A DNA stretch of 7,012 nt from an uncultured Spirochaetales bacterium (GCA_937902565.1 CALFMX010000055.1:1-7012); one strand, 5' to 3'; positions 1 to 6,011 are shown, numbered from the stretch's first letter. Made by a program: numbers and translations. Notes: generated by a model not told the origin, from the letters alone.

Positions 1-557
1 TCGAACGCGCTGGACTTCCAGGCGCTGCCGCTCCTCCTCAGCGCCTCGATGAGGCGCACCATCTCGTCGTTGAGACGGGGGCGGAACTCCGTCTTGAAGG
101 GGTTGTCATCAACCGCTATGCCGAAGTGGGCAGCTGTCCGCTTCCAGTACGCCTCCTCCGAGATGAACCCCTCCATGAGGGGGAACTCGTAGTGGCGATA
201 GTCAGTGAAGAATTCGGTTCGGTCGAGTCCGAAGCGCCGAGCGATCGAGCCCAGCATCATGATATCCTTGACCACCACCCCGCCGAGGTCGAAGAGGACG
301 AGCGAAACATCGCTCGGGATCGGGTCATCATACCAGCTCATCTGTTCTAGGATCTCGTCCTGCCCGGTCGCCTCTGTTACCAGGATCGTACCCATACCCA
401 GGCGCCTGGCTTGCCCCGCTGTCTCCTCACTGCCGCAGAGGGCGAGCGTGCGGGCGGTGTTGAGCGCTGTGCATGAGTCAAGGAGTGGGGTTACCGCCCC
501 AAGACCATCCAAAAGCGGATGGCCCTTTTTAAGGTCGGTTGCAATGGTATCGTACAT
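1..557 (-). CDS. HAD-superfamily phosphatase, YihX-like (3' end beyond window)
   Basis: Open frame from ATG at 557 to the window edge, 185 codons with no stop; the C-terminus is missing. Residues 86-96 read LVLFDLGGVVV, the HAD motif I in its D-x-G-G form with D90 as the expected nucleophile. The following helical cap, with EGFISEEAYW at about 129-138, resembles subfamily IA enzymes such as YihX, an alpha-glucose-1-phosphate phosphatase. That family makes a sugar-phosphate phosphatase plausible, but the substrate is unproven, and motifs II-IV lie mostly outside the window. The start at 557 is supported by an AAAGGG ribosome site and by sitting one base after the permease stop (TAAG ATG), which suggests translational coupling. 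A start at M73 (341) is possible but has no good ribosome site. The first 75 residues are odd: residues 39-60, ending RRLGMGTILV, look like the end of another HAD domain. As last gene of the sugar operon it may act on an imported or derived sugar phosphate. Confidence 0.75.
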   Translation of the reverse strand, partial: MYDTIATDLKKGHPLLDGLGAVTPLLDSCTALNTARTLALCGSEETAGQARRLGMGTILVTEATGQDEILEQMSWYDDPIPSDVSLVLFDLGGVVVKDIMMLGSIARRFGLDRTEFFTDYRHYEFPLMEGFISEEAYWKRTAAHFGIAVDDNPFKTEFRPRLNDEMVRLIEALRRSGSAWKSSAF

Positions 558-558
558 C

Positions 559-1407
559 TTATCCCTTTCGCGATTCGTAGACGGACGAGCCGCCGATGAA
601 GTACTTGGTCAGGCTCATGAAGAGGATGAACATCGGCAGGCTGGCCAGCAGCGCAGCCGCCATCATCGCTCCTTCGTCAGTCGCTTTCTCTTCGGCAAAT
701 GCCGAGATGTACTGGGGGATGGTCTTCATCTTCGCACTCTGGCTGACGAGAAGCGGCCAGAGCAGATTGTCCCACTGGCTACGGAAGGCGAGGATCGAGA
801 GAGTCGCGATGACCGGCTTGCAGTTGGGCAGGACGATCTTGGCGTAGATGCCGAACTCCCCCATCCCATCGACACGTGCGGCATCGAGGAACTCGGTGGG
901 GAAGGTCGTCAGGTACTGCCGCATCTGGAAGATGCCGAAGGCACTGACGAGGAACGGAAGGATGAGGCCGACATAGGAGTTCTGAATATGCAACATTGTC
1001 ACCACCATGTAGAGCGGAATCATGATGGTCTCGAAGGGGATCATCATCGTGCCCATGATCATCATGAAGACCGCATCACGGCCACGGAACTTGAACTTGG
1101 CCAGGCCGTAGCCGGTGAGGCTGGCCAGGAGCACCGTGGTGATGGCCACCGTGGTGGAGACGATCAGGGAGTTGAGGATGTTGCGCAAAAAGATATAGTT
1201 GTTATCCAAACCCTTGATGGCTTTGGAGAAGTTGATCCAGTTGAACTTCTCGGGAATCCAGTTGAAGGGCATCCTCAGGATCTGTTTGCTTGTCATCATC
1301 GAGCTGGAGATCATGAAGATAATCGGCGTGAGGGTGAAGAGAAGCATGATGAGCAAAATCGCCCAGGTCACGATTTTTCCTAGTATGTTCTCATGTCGTA
1401 TCTGCAT
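559..1407 (-). CDS. Sugar ABC transporter permease, MalG type
   Basis: 282 aa inner-membrane permease of the binding-protein-dependent carbohydrate transporter family (MalG/UgpE/LacG type). Hydrophobic segments are visible at about 12-35, 78-100, 112-135, 143-160, 195-215 and 247-270, consistent with six membrane helices. The cytoplasmic loop that contacts the ATPase is present as DAARVDG at 175-181, followed by LP at 193-194, a variant of the EAA-G-LP motif in which D replaces E. The ATG at 1407 is preferred because AAGGGGGAG lies just upstream and the encoded N-terminus (MQIRHENILGKIV) is typical; a much longer in-frame extension upstream only overlaps the preceding gene out of frame. It starts 11 bases after the MalF-type permease stop and ends one base before the HAD start, so the three genes are one transcription unit. 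It should pair with that permease as a heterodimer. The transported sugar cannot be read from the sequence. Confidence 0.93.
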   Translation of the reverse strand: MQIRHENILGKIVTWAILLIMLLFTLTPIIFMISSSMMTSKQILRMPFNWIPEKFNWINFSKAIKGLDNNYIFLRNILNSLIVSTTVAITTVLLASLTGYGLAKFKFRGRDAVFMMIMGTMMIPFETIMIPLYMVVTMLHIQNSYVGLILPFLVSAFGIFQMRQYLTTFPTEFLDAARVDGMGEFGIYAKIVLPNCKPVIATLSILAFRSQWDNLLWPLLVSQSAKMKTIPQYISAFAEEKATDEGAMMAAALLASLPMFILFMSLTKYFIGGSSVYESRKG

Positions 1408-1418
1408 CTCACTCCCCC

Positions 1419-2351
1419 TTAGTAGTCGACGTTTTCGCTCTTGGTCGTCTTGAACTGCAAGAGGGTCAATAGCATCATCAGGATGAAGAGCACCACGCTC
1501 ATCGCACTTGCCCGGCTTAGGTACTGATCCTGAATACCAGTGATGTAGATATTGAAGGTGATGACGTTGATCGGTGCGCGCGGTGCCCCATTGGTGTAGA
1601 GCATGTACTGGGTGGAGAAGGTCTTCAGGCACTGCAGCATCGCCATGACCGAGACAAGGACCACCGTCGGCTTGAGCAGCGGCAGTGTGATGCGCCAGAA
1701 GGTCTGGCTCTTGTTCGCCCCGTCGATGGTCGCTGCCTCGTAGATTGTCGGCGGAATCGAGGCGAGGCCGGTGATGAAGAGGATGACGAAGTAGCCGATG
1801 TACTTCCAGAAGTAGATGACCATCGTCGACACCTGCTCCATGACTGGGTCGACGAGCCATTTACGATCAACCCCAGGGGTCCGCATCAACGCATTAAGCC
1901 ACTGGTTACCCAGGCCGCGAGGATCGAAAATGATCATCCAAATCGATGCAGCCACGACGCTGGAAAGGACGGCAGGGGTGTAGTATGAGATCTGTAAGAA
2001 CTTCTTTGCACGGTTGCTCGAGAGGTTGCTGATTAAGACAGCGAGGATGAGGCTGAGCACCAAGAGCGGGATGAAGGTCCCGAGGGTGAATACTATGGTC
2101 GCCTTCAGGCTGTTGTAGAAGGAGAGCGGGTTAGCGGCACGCGTGACATCGAAGAGACGAACATAATTATCCAGTCCGACAAATGATGGTTTTGCTCGGC
2201 TGAGCACTTTTCGGTTATAAAAACTGGTGTGGAACGCATTGAGAATCGGATAAAAATTAAAAAGCGAGAAGAAAAGCATCGCCGGCATAACGAAGAGGAA
2301 GCCCCAACGAGCCTGCTTCTTCTCAATCCCTCTGTTTTTTTTGATCCTCAT
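1419..2351 (-). CDS. Sugar ABC transporter permease, MalF type
   Basis: 310 aa inner-membrane permease of the MalF/UgpA family. A short charged N-terminus is followed by a first membrane helix at about 17-38, and five more hydrophobic segments lie at about 83-110, 122-143, 174-197, 225-245 and 283-300. The ATPase-contact loop is canonical: EAATIDGANK starts at 205, with G211 and LP at 223-224. The YPILNAFHTSFYN stretch after helix 1 is typical of MsmF/UgpA-like proteins. The ATG at 2351 follows TAGGAG with seven bases between, a good ribosome site. It lies 71 bases after the binding-protein stop, separated by a strong hairpin, and 11 bases before the partner permease. It imports a carbohydrate together with that partner; monosaccharide, oligosaccharide or glycerol-phosphate specificity is unknown. 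Confidence 0.94.
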   Translation of the reverse strand: MRIKKNRGIEKKQARWGFLFVMPAMLFFSLFNFYPILNAFHTSFYNRKVLSRAKPSFVGLDNYVRLFDVTRAANPLSFYNSLKATIVFTLGTFIPLLVLSLILAVLISNLSSNRAKKFLQISYYTPAVLSSVVAASIWMIIFDPRGLGNQWLNALMRTPGVDRKWLVDPVMEQVSTMVIYFWKYIGYFVILFITGLASIPPTIYEAATIDGANKSQTFWRITLPLLKPTVVLVSVMAMLQCLKTFSTQYMLYTNGAPRAPINVITFNIYITGIQDQYLSRASAMSVVLFILMMLLTLLQFKTTKSENVDY

Positions 2352-2377
2352 TGTGCTCTCCTAGTAGTCTTTGAAAC

Positions 2378-2409
2378 GAGGCGGTCCTGCACATATGCAG
2401 GACCGCCTC
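2378..2409 (-). terminator. Perfect 14-bp hairpin between binding-protein and permease genes
   Basis: The arms 2378-2391 (gaggcggtcctgca) and 2396-2409 (tgcaggaccgcctc) are exact reverse complements around the four-base loop cata. In the direction of transcription it is followed by GTTTCAAAG, not a clean run of T, so it would be a weak terminator. Its place 13 bases after the binding-protein stop, inside a same-strand operon, fits an element that protects the 3' end of the binding-protein message or terminates only part of the transcripts. Either would lower permease expression relative to the binding protein. Confidence 0.8.
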
Positions 2410-2422
2410 AATCTGGCAGTGT

Positions 2423-3733
2423 TTACTGCTCGTCGATAATCTCCTGCACCGCTGCCCTCAGCGTTGCAAGTGCCTTTTCGGGGGAGACGCCACTGAGCAT
2501 GACCGACTCGATTGCCTGGCGGATGTGCTTCTGGATGGAGGCGGAGTTCTCTCCGTAGTAAATCATGTGTGCACGGGCCATGTCGTCGATGAAGACCTGG
2601 CTGTAGGGCATGTTCTTCAGCGTGTCGCTGGCAAAGAGGGCCTTGGTCGGCTGGATAATCGATCCACCACGGGTCAGGTAGTCCTCACCGTGGGAGAGCA
2701 TGAAGCCAGCGAGCTTCCAGGCAGCCTTCTGGACTGCTGGGTCGCTGTCAGCATTGACCATGAAGAAGTGGCCATAGTAGCACGCAGCCACGTTTCGAAC
2801 AGCATTCTCGAAAACCGGGAACGGGATGACCATCCACTCCATGCTCTCGTAGAACTCAGGATTGTCGCTCTTGATCCGGGCCTCCTGGTATAGACCAGAG
2901 TGGGTCATGGCGATGTCATTGTTATCCTGGTTGAAGAGACTTCGGGCATTCTTGTAGGTAGGAGAACCGAGGTTGCGCCCCAGCGGTCCCCACTGCTGCA
3001 AGAAGGTCAGTGCCCCGATCCATGCATCGTCCCCGATAATGGCCTTACTTCCATCTGCGGAGAGGAGGTCGCCACCGAGCTGCTCGACCATCGGGATGAA
3101 GAACTCAAGGTAGTACGGATAGCGGAAGTCGAAGCCGCGGCGGACGAGGATGTCGCCATCGCGGATGACCAGCTTCTCGCTGACGTCTGCCATCTGCTCC
3201 CAAGTCTTGGGATAATCACGCTCGGCATCAAGACCAGCTGAGCTGAAGACCCTCTTGTTGACGTAGATTGCCCAGTTGGTCAGCTCAAGGGGCAGACCGT
3301 AGACCTCACCATCGACGGTGACGGTGTCGAGGACGCCGTCTACGTACTTGTCCAAGAGATCCTGCTCATTCCGATACCCAGCTGCCTGGTAATCAACCGG
3401 GGCCACAAGCCCGTTAGAGATGTAGGCATACTGATCCTCGATGGGAAGGTTGAACATGTCTGGCCCCTGCTTGGCGGCGAAGGCGGTCTGAACGACCTCA
3501 ATCTGCTTGGAAGAAGGGTTGGTGGTCCGAACGACGGTAATATTCGGATTCTCTTTCATGAACTGCTCAATCAGTTCAGTCTCCAGTTTGGTTCGAGCCG
3601 GGTCCTCGTGTGTCCAATAGTTAACGGTTACCGGCTTGCTCTCGTCGACCGCCGCTTCCTTGGTCCCTGCAGCAAAGAGGGAGAGGGGCAGCAGCATTGC
3701 TGTGAGCAACAATACAACCAATGTCTTTTTCAT
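2423..3733 (-). CDS. Sugar ABC transporter solute-binding protein (family 1)
   Basis: 436 aa periplasmic binding protein of the MalE/UgpB-like extracellular family 1, of normal length for the family. Residues 1-21 form a signal peptide (MKK, hydrophobic core, cleavage near LFA-AG). There is no cysteine at the cleavage site, so it should be soluble in the periplasm rather than a lipoprotein. The mature part opens with VTVNYWTHEDP (35-45), the usual first strand. Typical family stretches follow: FAAKQGPDMFNLP (85-97), VDGEVYGLPLELTNWAIYVNK (140-160, the hinge region) and TWEQM (177-181). A frame extension to 3811 is rejected because ATG 3733 has an ideal ribosome site and starts the signal peptide. 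It delivers sugar to the two downstream permeases. Many aromatic residues (YPYYLEFF at 205-212, Y319-Y320, Y392-Y393) are compatible with stacking on a sugar ring, but the ligand is unknown. Confidence 0.94.
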   Translation of the reverse strand: MKKTLVVLLLTAMLLPLSLFAAGTKEAAVDESKPVTVNYWTHEDPARTKLETELIEQFMKENPNITVVRTTNPSSKQIEVVQTAFAAKQGPDMFNLPIEDQYAYISNGLVAPVDYQAAGYRNEQDLLDKYVDGVLDTVTVDGEVYGLPLELTNWAIYVNKRVFSSAGLDAERDYPKTWEQMADVSEKLVIRDGDILVRRGFDFRYPYYLEFFIPMVEQLGGDLLSADGSKAIIGDDAWIGALTFLQQWGPLGRNLGSPTYKNARSLFNQDNNDIAMTHSGLYQEARIKSDNPEFYESMEWMVIPFPVFENAVRNVAACYYGHFFMVNADSDPAVQKAAWKLAGFMLSHGEDYLTRGGSIIQPTKALFASDTLKNMPYSQVFIDDMARAHMIYYGENSASIQKHIRQAIESVMLSGVSPEKALATLRAAVQEIIDEQ

Positions 3734-3872
3734 ATAGTAGACCTCCTTAACAGTCTTTCCCCTTAAGTGTCGTCCAGGATGGGCGACAATACAAGCAGAA
3801 ACTTTTGTCATTGTGCAAGCAGAATTGTATGCGAGGTCAAGAACAGGGCAGAGAACACAAGTTTATTGTAAC
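3734..3872 (-). promoter_or_regulatory. Leader/promoter region of the sugar operon with a 9-bp direct repeat
   Basis: This 139-bp gap between the repressor stop and the sugar-binding protein carries no gene. On the plus strand CAAGCAGAA occurs twice, at 3792-3800 and 3816-3824, 24 bp apart. A TTGACC hexamer on the minus strand (plus positions 3835-3840) could be a -35 box, but no well-spaced, convincing -10 box follows. No rho-independent terminator is visible after the repressor gene, so some read-through from it into the sugar operon is possible. Confidence 0.4.
3741..3748 (-). promoter_or_regulatory. Ideal ribosome binding site of the sugar-binding protein
   Basis: On the minus strand AAGGAGGT is a full match to the anti-Shine-Dalgarno sequence, seven bases before ATG 3733. 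It fixes the start of the binding protein and implies strong translation, as expected for a protein needed in excess over its permeases. Confidence 0.85.
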
Positions 3873-4259
3873 TTACGGCTCGCTCTCTAGATATGATTGG
3901 AGGAACGAGGCCAGTTTCTCCATGGTGGCCGACGAGATATCGTGTTCGATGAGGCAGGCATCCTCCTCGGCGACGACGGGGTCGACCCCGAGCACATCAA
4001 CAAAGAAACTGGTCAGGGTCTTGTGGCGGAAGTAGACCTGGGCGGCCTTGAGCCTCCCCTTCTCGGTGAGATGGATGTCCCCGTAGGTCTCTTGCTCGAT
4101 GTAGCCGTCACAGGCGAGGATCTTCATCGCCCGGTTCACGCTCGGTTTGGAGACACCGAGACGATTGGCCACATCAGTGGTGCGCACCTTCTCGTTCTCC
4201 TCGCTGAGCTGCAGCACCGTCTCAAGATAGTCTTCCCCTGATTTCTTCATAACACGCAT
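3873..4259 (-). CDS. DtxR/MntR-family metal-dependent transcriptional repressor
   Basis: 128 aa. Residues 8-64 are the winged helix: GEDYLETVLQL, then a helix-turn-helix around RTTDVANRLGVSKPSVNRAMKI (26-47) and a wing near DIHLTEKG (61-68). Residues 70-128 match the metal-binding dimerisation domain, with FRHKTL (77-82), FFVDVLGVD (85-93) and ACLIEHDIS (101-109). Aligned by eye to known family members, the metal ligands would be D10, E13, H79, C102, E105 and H106. D10/E13 follow manganese-type MntR, while C102 with E105/H106 is the DtxR/IdeR arrangement. The C-terminal SH3-like domain of DtxR is absent, as in MntR and TroR, and the protein is slightly shorter than MntR (142 aa). The start is uncertain: ATG 4259 has a weak GGTAGG nearby, and ATG 4250 (MKKSGED) is an alternative. 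It probably represses genes in response to Mn2+ or Fe2+. It is divergent from the amino-acid transporter and upstream of the sugar operon, and neither is an obvious target. Confidence 0.88.
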   Translation of the reverse strand: MRVMKKSGEDYLETVLQLSEENEKVRTTDVANRLGVSKPSVNRAMKILACDGYIEQETYGDIHLTEKGRLKAAQVYFRHKTLTSFFVDVLGVDPVVAEEDACLIEHDISSATMEKLASFLQSYLESEP

Positions 4260-4497
4260 AGCCTACCACACAAGAGGGGGTTTGTCAGCAGGAGTGGCTA
4301 AGACCACCGGGAGAGATATCTCCAGTCATTCGAATCACTTGGCATGGATATACCCACTTTCTCCGGCGGTCACACCCCGTGATTCATAGCCATCAGCCAT
4401 TCGATATGCAACAAAGTGAATATTTATGCATTAATACTGGTAATTGTTTACATAACCATGTACAATCCTGAAAAAGTCCATCTGAGAGGAGTATGGT
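4260..4497. promoter_or_regulatory. Divergent intergenic region between repressor and amino-acid operon
   Basis: 238 bp without a convincing gene. The right third (4405-4470) is markedly AT-rich and probably holds promoters for both directions. The left part has a 10-bp perfect palindrome GAGATATCTC at 4313-4322 and a GAATCAC/GTGATTC pair at 4332-4338 and 4379-4385 enclosing 40 bases, which might fold but matches no RNA family I can recognise. Right next to the plus-strand gene, GAGAGGAG ends six bases before ATG 4498 and is its ribosome site. Confidence 0.5.
4449..4466 (+). promoter_or_regulatory. Candidate -10 box overlapped by an inverted repeat
   Basis: TACAAT at 4461-4466 is one base from the -10 consensus and lies 31 bases before the ATG of the amino-acid binding protein. 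The -35 partner is poor (TGGTAA at 4438-4443 with 17-bp spacing). The inverted repeat TACAT-AACC-ATGTA (4449-4462) overlaps the -10 box, and with a two-base bulge the symmetry extends outward to ATTG/CAAT. This is a plausible operator position, perhaps for the neighbouring metal-dependent repressor; the binding is inferred only. Confidence 0.35.
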
Positions 4498-5313
4498 ATG
4501 AAACGATTGGTCACAGTGCTGCTGGTCCTGCTTGTCATTGGGTCGGTGGCCTTCGCAGCCGGAGCAAAAGAACAGAAGTCGGGTGTGGACACCTCGCTTG
4601 AGAAAGTCATGAACAAGGGCCGCTTCGTCATGGGCCTCGATGACAGCTTCCCGCCGATGGGCTTCAGGGACGAGAAGGGCGAGATCGTCGGCTTCGACGT
4701 CGACCTGGCCAGAGAGGTCACCAAGCGGTTGGGTGTTGAGCTGAAGCTGCAGCCCATCGACTGGAACGCCAAGGAGCAGGAGCTCAACACCGGCAACATC
4801 GACTGCATCTGGAACGGCTTCACCATCACCGAGGAGCGAAAGGCAGCGATGACCTTCTCGCCCCCATATATCCACAACGCCCAGGTGGTGGTCGTCCGCG
4901 ATGACGCCCCCTACACCACCCTCTCCAGCCTCGCCGGCAAGCGGGTCGGCTACCAGGCAGGATCGTCGGCGAGCCAGGCAATCGATGACTCTCCGGCTTT
5001 CAAGGCATCGGTCAAGCAGTTCATCGAGTTCAAGGAGAACCTCACCGGCCTCATGGACCTTGAGATCGGGGGCATCGACGCCCTGGTCGTCGACGTGACG
5101 GTCGCAACCGACAACATCCGCAGAAGCGGCAAGGCGTTCAGGATCCTCGATGAGGAGCTCTCCCCCGAGGACTACGGCATCGGATTCCGCAAGGGCGATG
5201 TGAAGCTGGCAGACGCGGTCTGGGAGCAGCTGGTGGCGATGCACAACGATGGAAGCCTCGCTGCCATTGCCATCAAGTGGTTCGGATTGGACAACACCGT
5301 TGTCGGCAATTGA
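4498..5313 (+). CDS. Amino-acid ABC transporter solute-binding protein (family 3)
   Basis: 271 aa periplasmic binding protein of the polar amino-acid transporter family. A signal peptide (1-20) ends AFA-AG, again with no lipobox cysteine, followed by GAKEQ. The family signature GFDVDLAREVTKRLGV lies at 65-80 after FPPMGF (51-56). NIDCIWNGFTITEERK (100-115) contains R114, at the position of the arginine that binds the ligand carboxylate in glutamine-binding protein, and D199 in ALVVDV (195-200) matches the acidic residue that holds the ligand amino group. TLSSLAGKRVGYQAGSSA (141-158) is the usual start of the second lobe. Both ligand contacts argue for an alpha-amino acid substrate, but not which one. 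It begins a plus-strand operon followed by permease and ATPase, with a terminator-like hairpin directly after it. The start is set by GAGGAG six bases upstream and by the signal peptide. Confidence 0.95.
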   Translation: MKRLVTVLLVLLVIGSVAFAAGAKEQKSGVDTSLEKVMNKGRFVMGLDDSFPPMGFRDEKGEIVGFDVDLAREVTKRLGVELKLQPIDWNAKEQELNTGNIDCIWNGFTITEERKAAMTFSPPYIHNAQVVVVRDDAPYTTLSSLAGKRVGYQAGSSASQAIDDSPAFKASVKQFIEFKENLTGLMDLEIGGIDALVVDVTVATDNIRRSGKAFRILDEELSPEDYGIGFRKGDVKLADAVWEQLVAMHNDGSLAAIAIKWFGLDNTVVGN

Positions 5314-5330
5314 AGAAGCGTGTATGATGG

Positions 5331-5355
5331 CGGGGAGCATTTCGCTCCCCGTTTT
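5331..5355 (+). terminator. Terminator-like hairpin after the amino-acid binding-protein gene
   Basis: CGGGGAGC (5331-5338) and GCTCCCCG (5344-5351) form an 8-bp GC-rich stem with loop ATTTC, followed by TTTT at 5352-5355. It starts 18 bases after the binding-protein stop and ends 20 bases before the permease start. It has the form of a rho-independent terminator with a short T tract, so partial termination is likely, leaving more binding-protein than permease mRNA. Confidence 0.8.
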
Positions 5356-5364
5356 CCATGTATT

Positions 5365-5369
5365 AGGAG
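5365..5369 (+). promoter_or_regulatory. Ribosome binding site fixing a GTG start
   Basis: AGGAG lies six bases before GTG 5376. No ATG in the frame gives an N-terminus as close to the family, so the GTG is the best start for the permease. It may also reduce permease translation relative to the ATG-started binding protein. Confidence 0.65.
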
Positions 5370-5375
5370 ACCATT

Positions 5376-6011
5376 GTGCGTAACCTGTTGCCGCTCCTGT
5401 TGGTAGGAACCCTCACCAGCCTCAAGATCTTTGCCCTGACCCTCCTCTTCTCGATCCCCCTCGGGGCCGTGGTGGCCCGCGGTCGGATGAGCAAGAACCG
5501 CCTGGTCAGCTCCCTGGTCAACATCTATATCATGATCATGCGGGGCACCCCCCTCATCCTGCAGCTCCTCTTCGTCTACTTCGGCCCCTACTACCTCTTC
5601 GGTGCCTCCTACGACCGCTTCACCGCCGTCATCATCGGCTTTGTCATCAACTACGCCGCCTACTTTGCCGAAATCTACCGCGGCGGGGTGCAGTCCATCC
5701 CCGTCGGACAGTGGGAGGCGAGCCTGGTGCTCGGCTTCTCCAAGGCCCATACCTTCACCCATGTCATCGTCCCCCAGGTGGTCAAGCGGATCATCCCGGC
5801 GATGGGCAATGAGGTCATCACGCTGGTCAAGGACACCGCCCTTGCCCAGACCATCGGGGTTGCAGAGCTCTTCCGCGTCGCCCAGAGCGCCTCGGCCCGC
5901 CAGTTTTCCACCACCCCGATCGTCATCGCCGGTCTCTTCTACTTCATCATGAACGGCGCCGTCTCCCGCTTCTTCGACCATATGGAGAAGAGGCTGGACT
6001 ACTACCACTAG
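5376..6011 (+). CDS. Amino-acid ABC transporter permease (HisM/HisQ type)
   Basis: 211 aa inner-membrane permease of the polar amino-acid family. Hydrophobic segments lie at about 5-35, 44-69, 82-97, 140-162 and 180-198. The family-typical MRGTPLILQLLFVYFG is at 55-70, and the ATPase-contact loop reads GQWEASLVLGFSKAHTF from 111 with IVPQ at 131-134 (the EAA motif, here EAS). The GTG start at 5376 is supported by AGGAG. Only one permease gene is present, so a homodimer is likely. The TAG stop overlaps the ribosome-site region of the ATPase gene, which starts nine bases later, indicating tight coupling. Codons are strongly GC-ending (CTC, ATC, GTC, GCC), matching the binding-protein and ATPase genes and unlike the sequence to the right of 6515. 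Confidence 0.94.
   Translation: MRNLLPLLLVGTLTSLKIFALTLLFSIPLGAVVARGRMSKNRLVSSLVNIYIMIMRGTPLILQLLFVYFGPYYLFGASYDRFTAVIIGFVINYAAYFAEIYRGGVQSIPVGQWEASLVLGFSKAHTFTHVIVPQVVKRIIPAMGNEVITLVKDTALAQTIGVAELFRVAQSASARQFSTTPIVIAGLFYFIMNGAVSRFFDHMEKRLDYYH

Noticed and set aside
205..1383. A 392-codon plus-strand frame opposite the MalG-type permease
   Set aside because: It is antisense to clear permease and HAD coding sequence, is rich in His/Asp/Glu from mirrored codons, and has no ribosome site or known motif.
1408..1860. A 151-residue N-terminal extension of the MalG-type permease
   Set aside because: It only overlaps the MalF-type gene out of frame; AAGGGGGAG before ATG 1407 marks the real start.
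3734..3811. A 26-residue N-terminal extension of the sugar-binding protein (ATG at 3811)
   Set aside because: It lacks a good ribosome site and would bury the signal peptide; ATG 3733 has AAGGAGGT at ideal spacing.
4335..4400. A 21-codon minus-strand frame starting MADGYESRG
   Set aside because: It has no ribosome site and is too short to judge; it is probably chance within a regulatory region.
4393..5340. A 315-codon minus-strand frame opposite the amino-acid binding protein
   Set aside because: The plus strand has a signal peptide, ribosome site and family 3 signature; the antisense frame has none.
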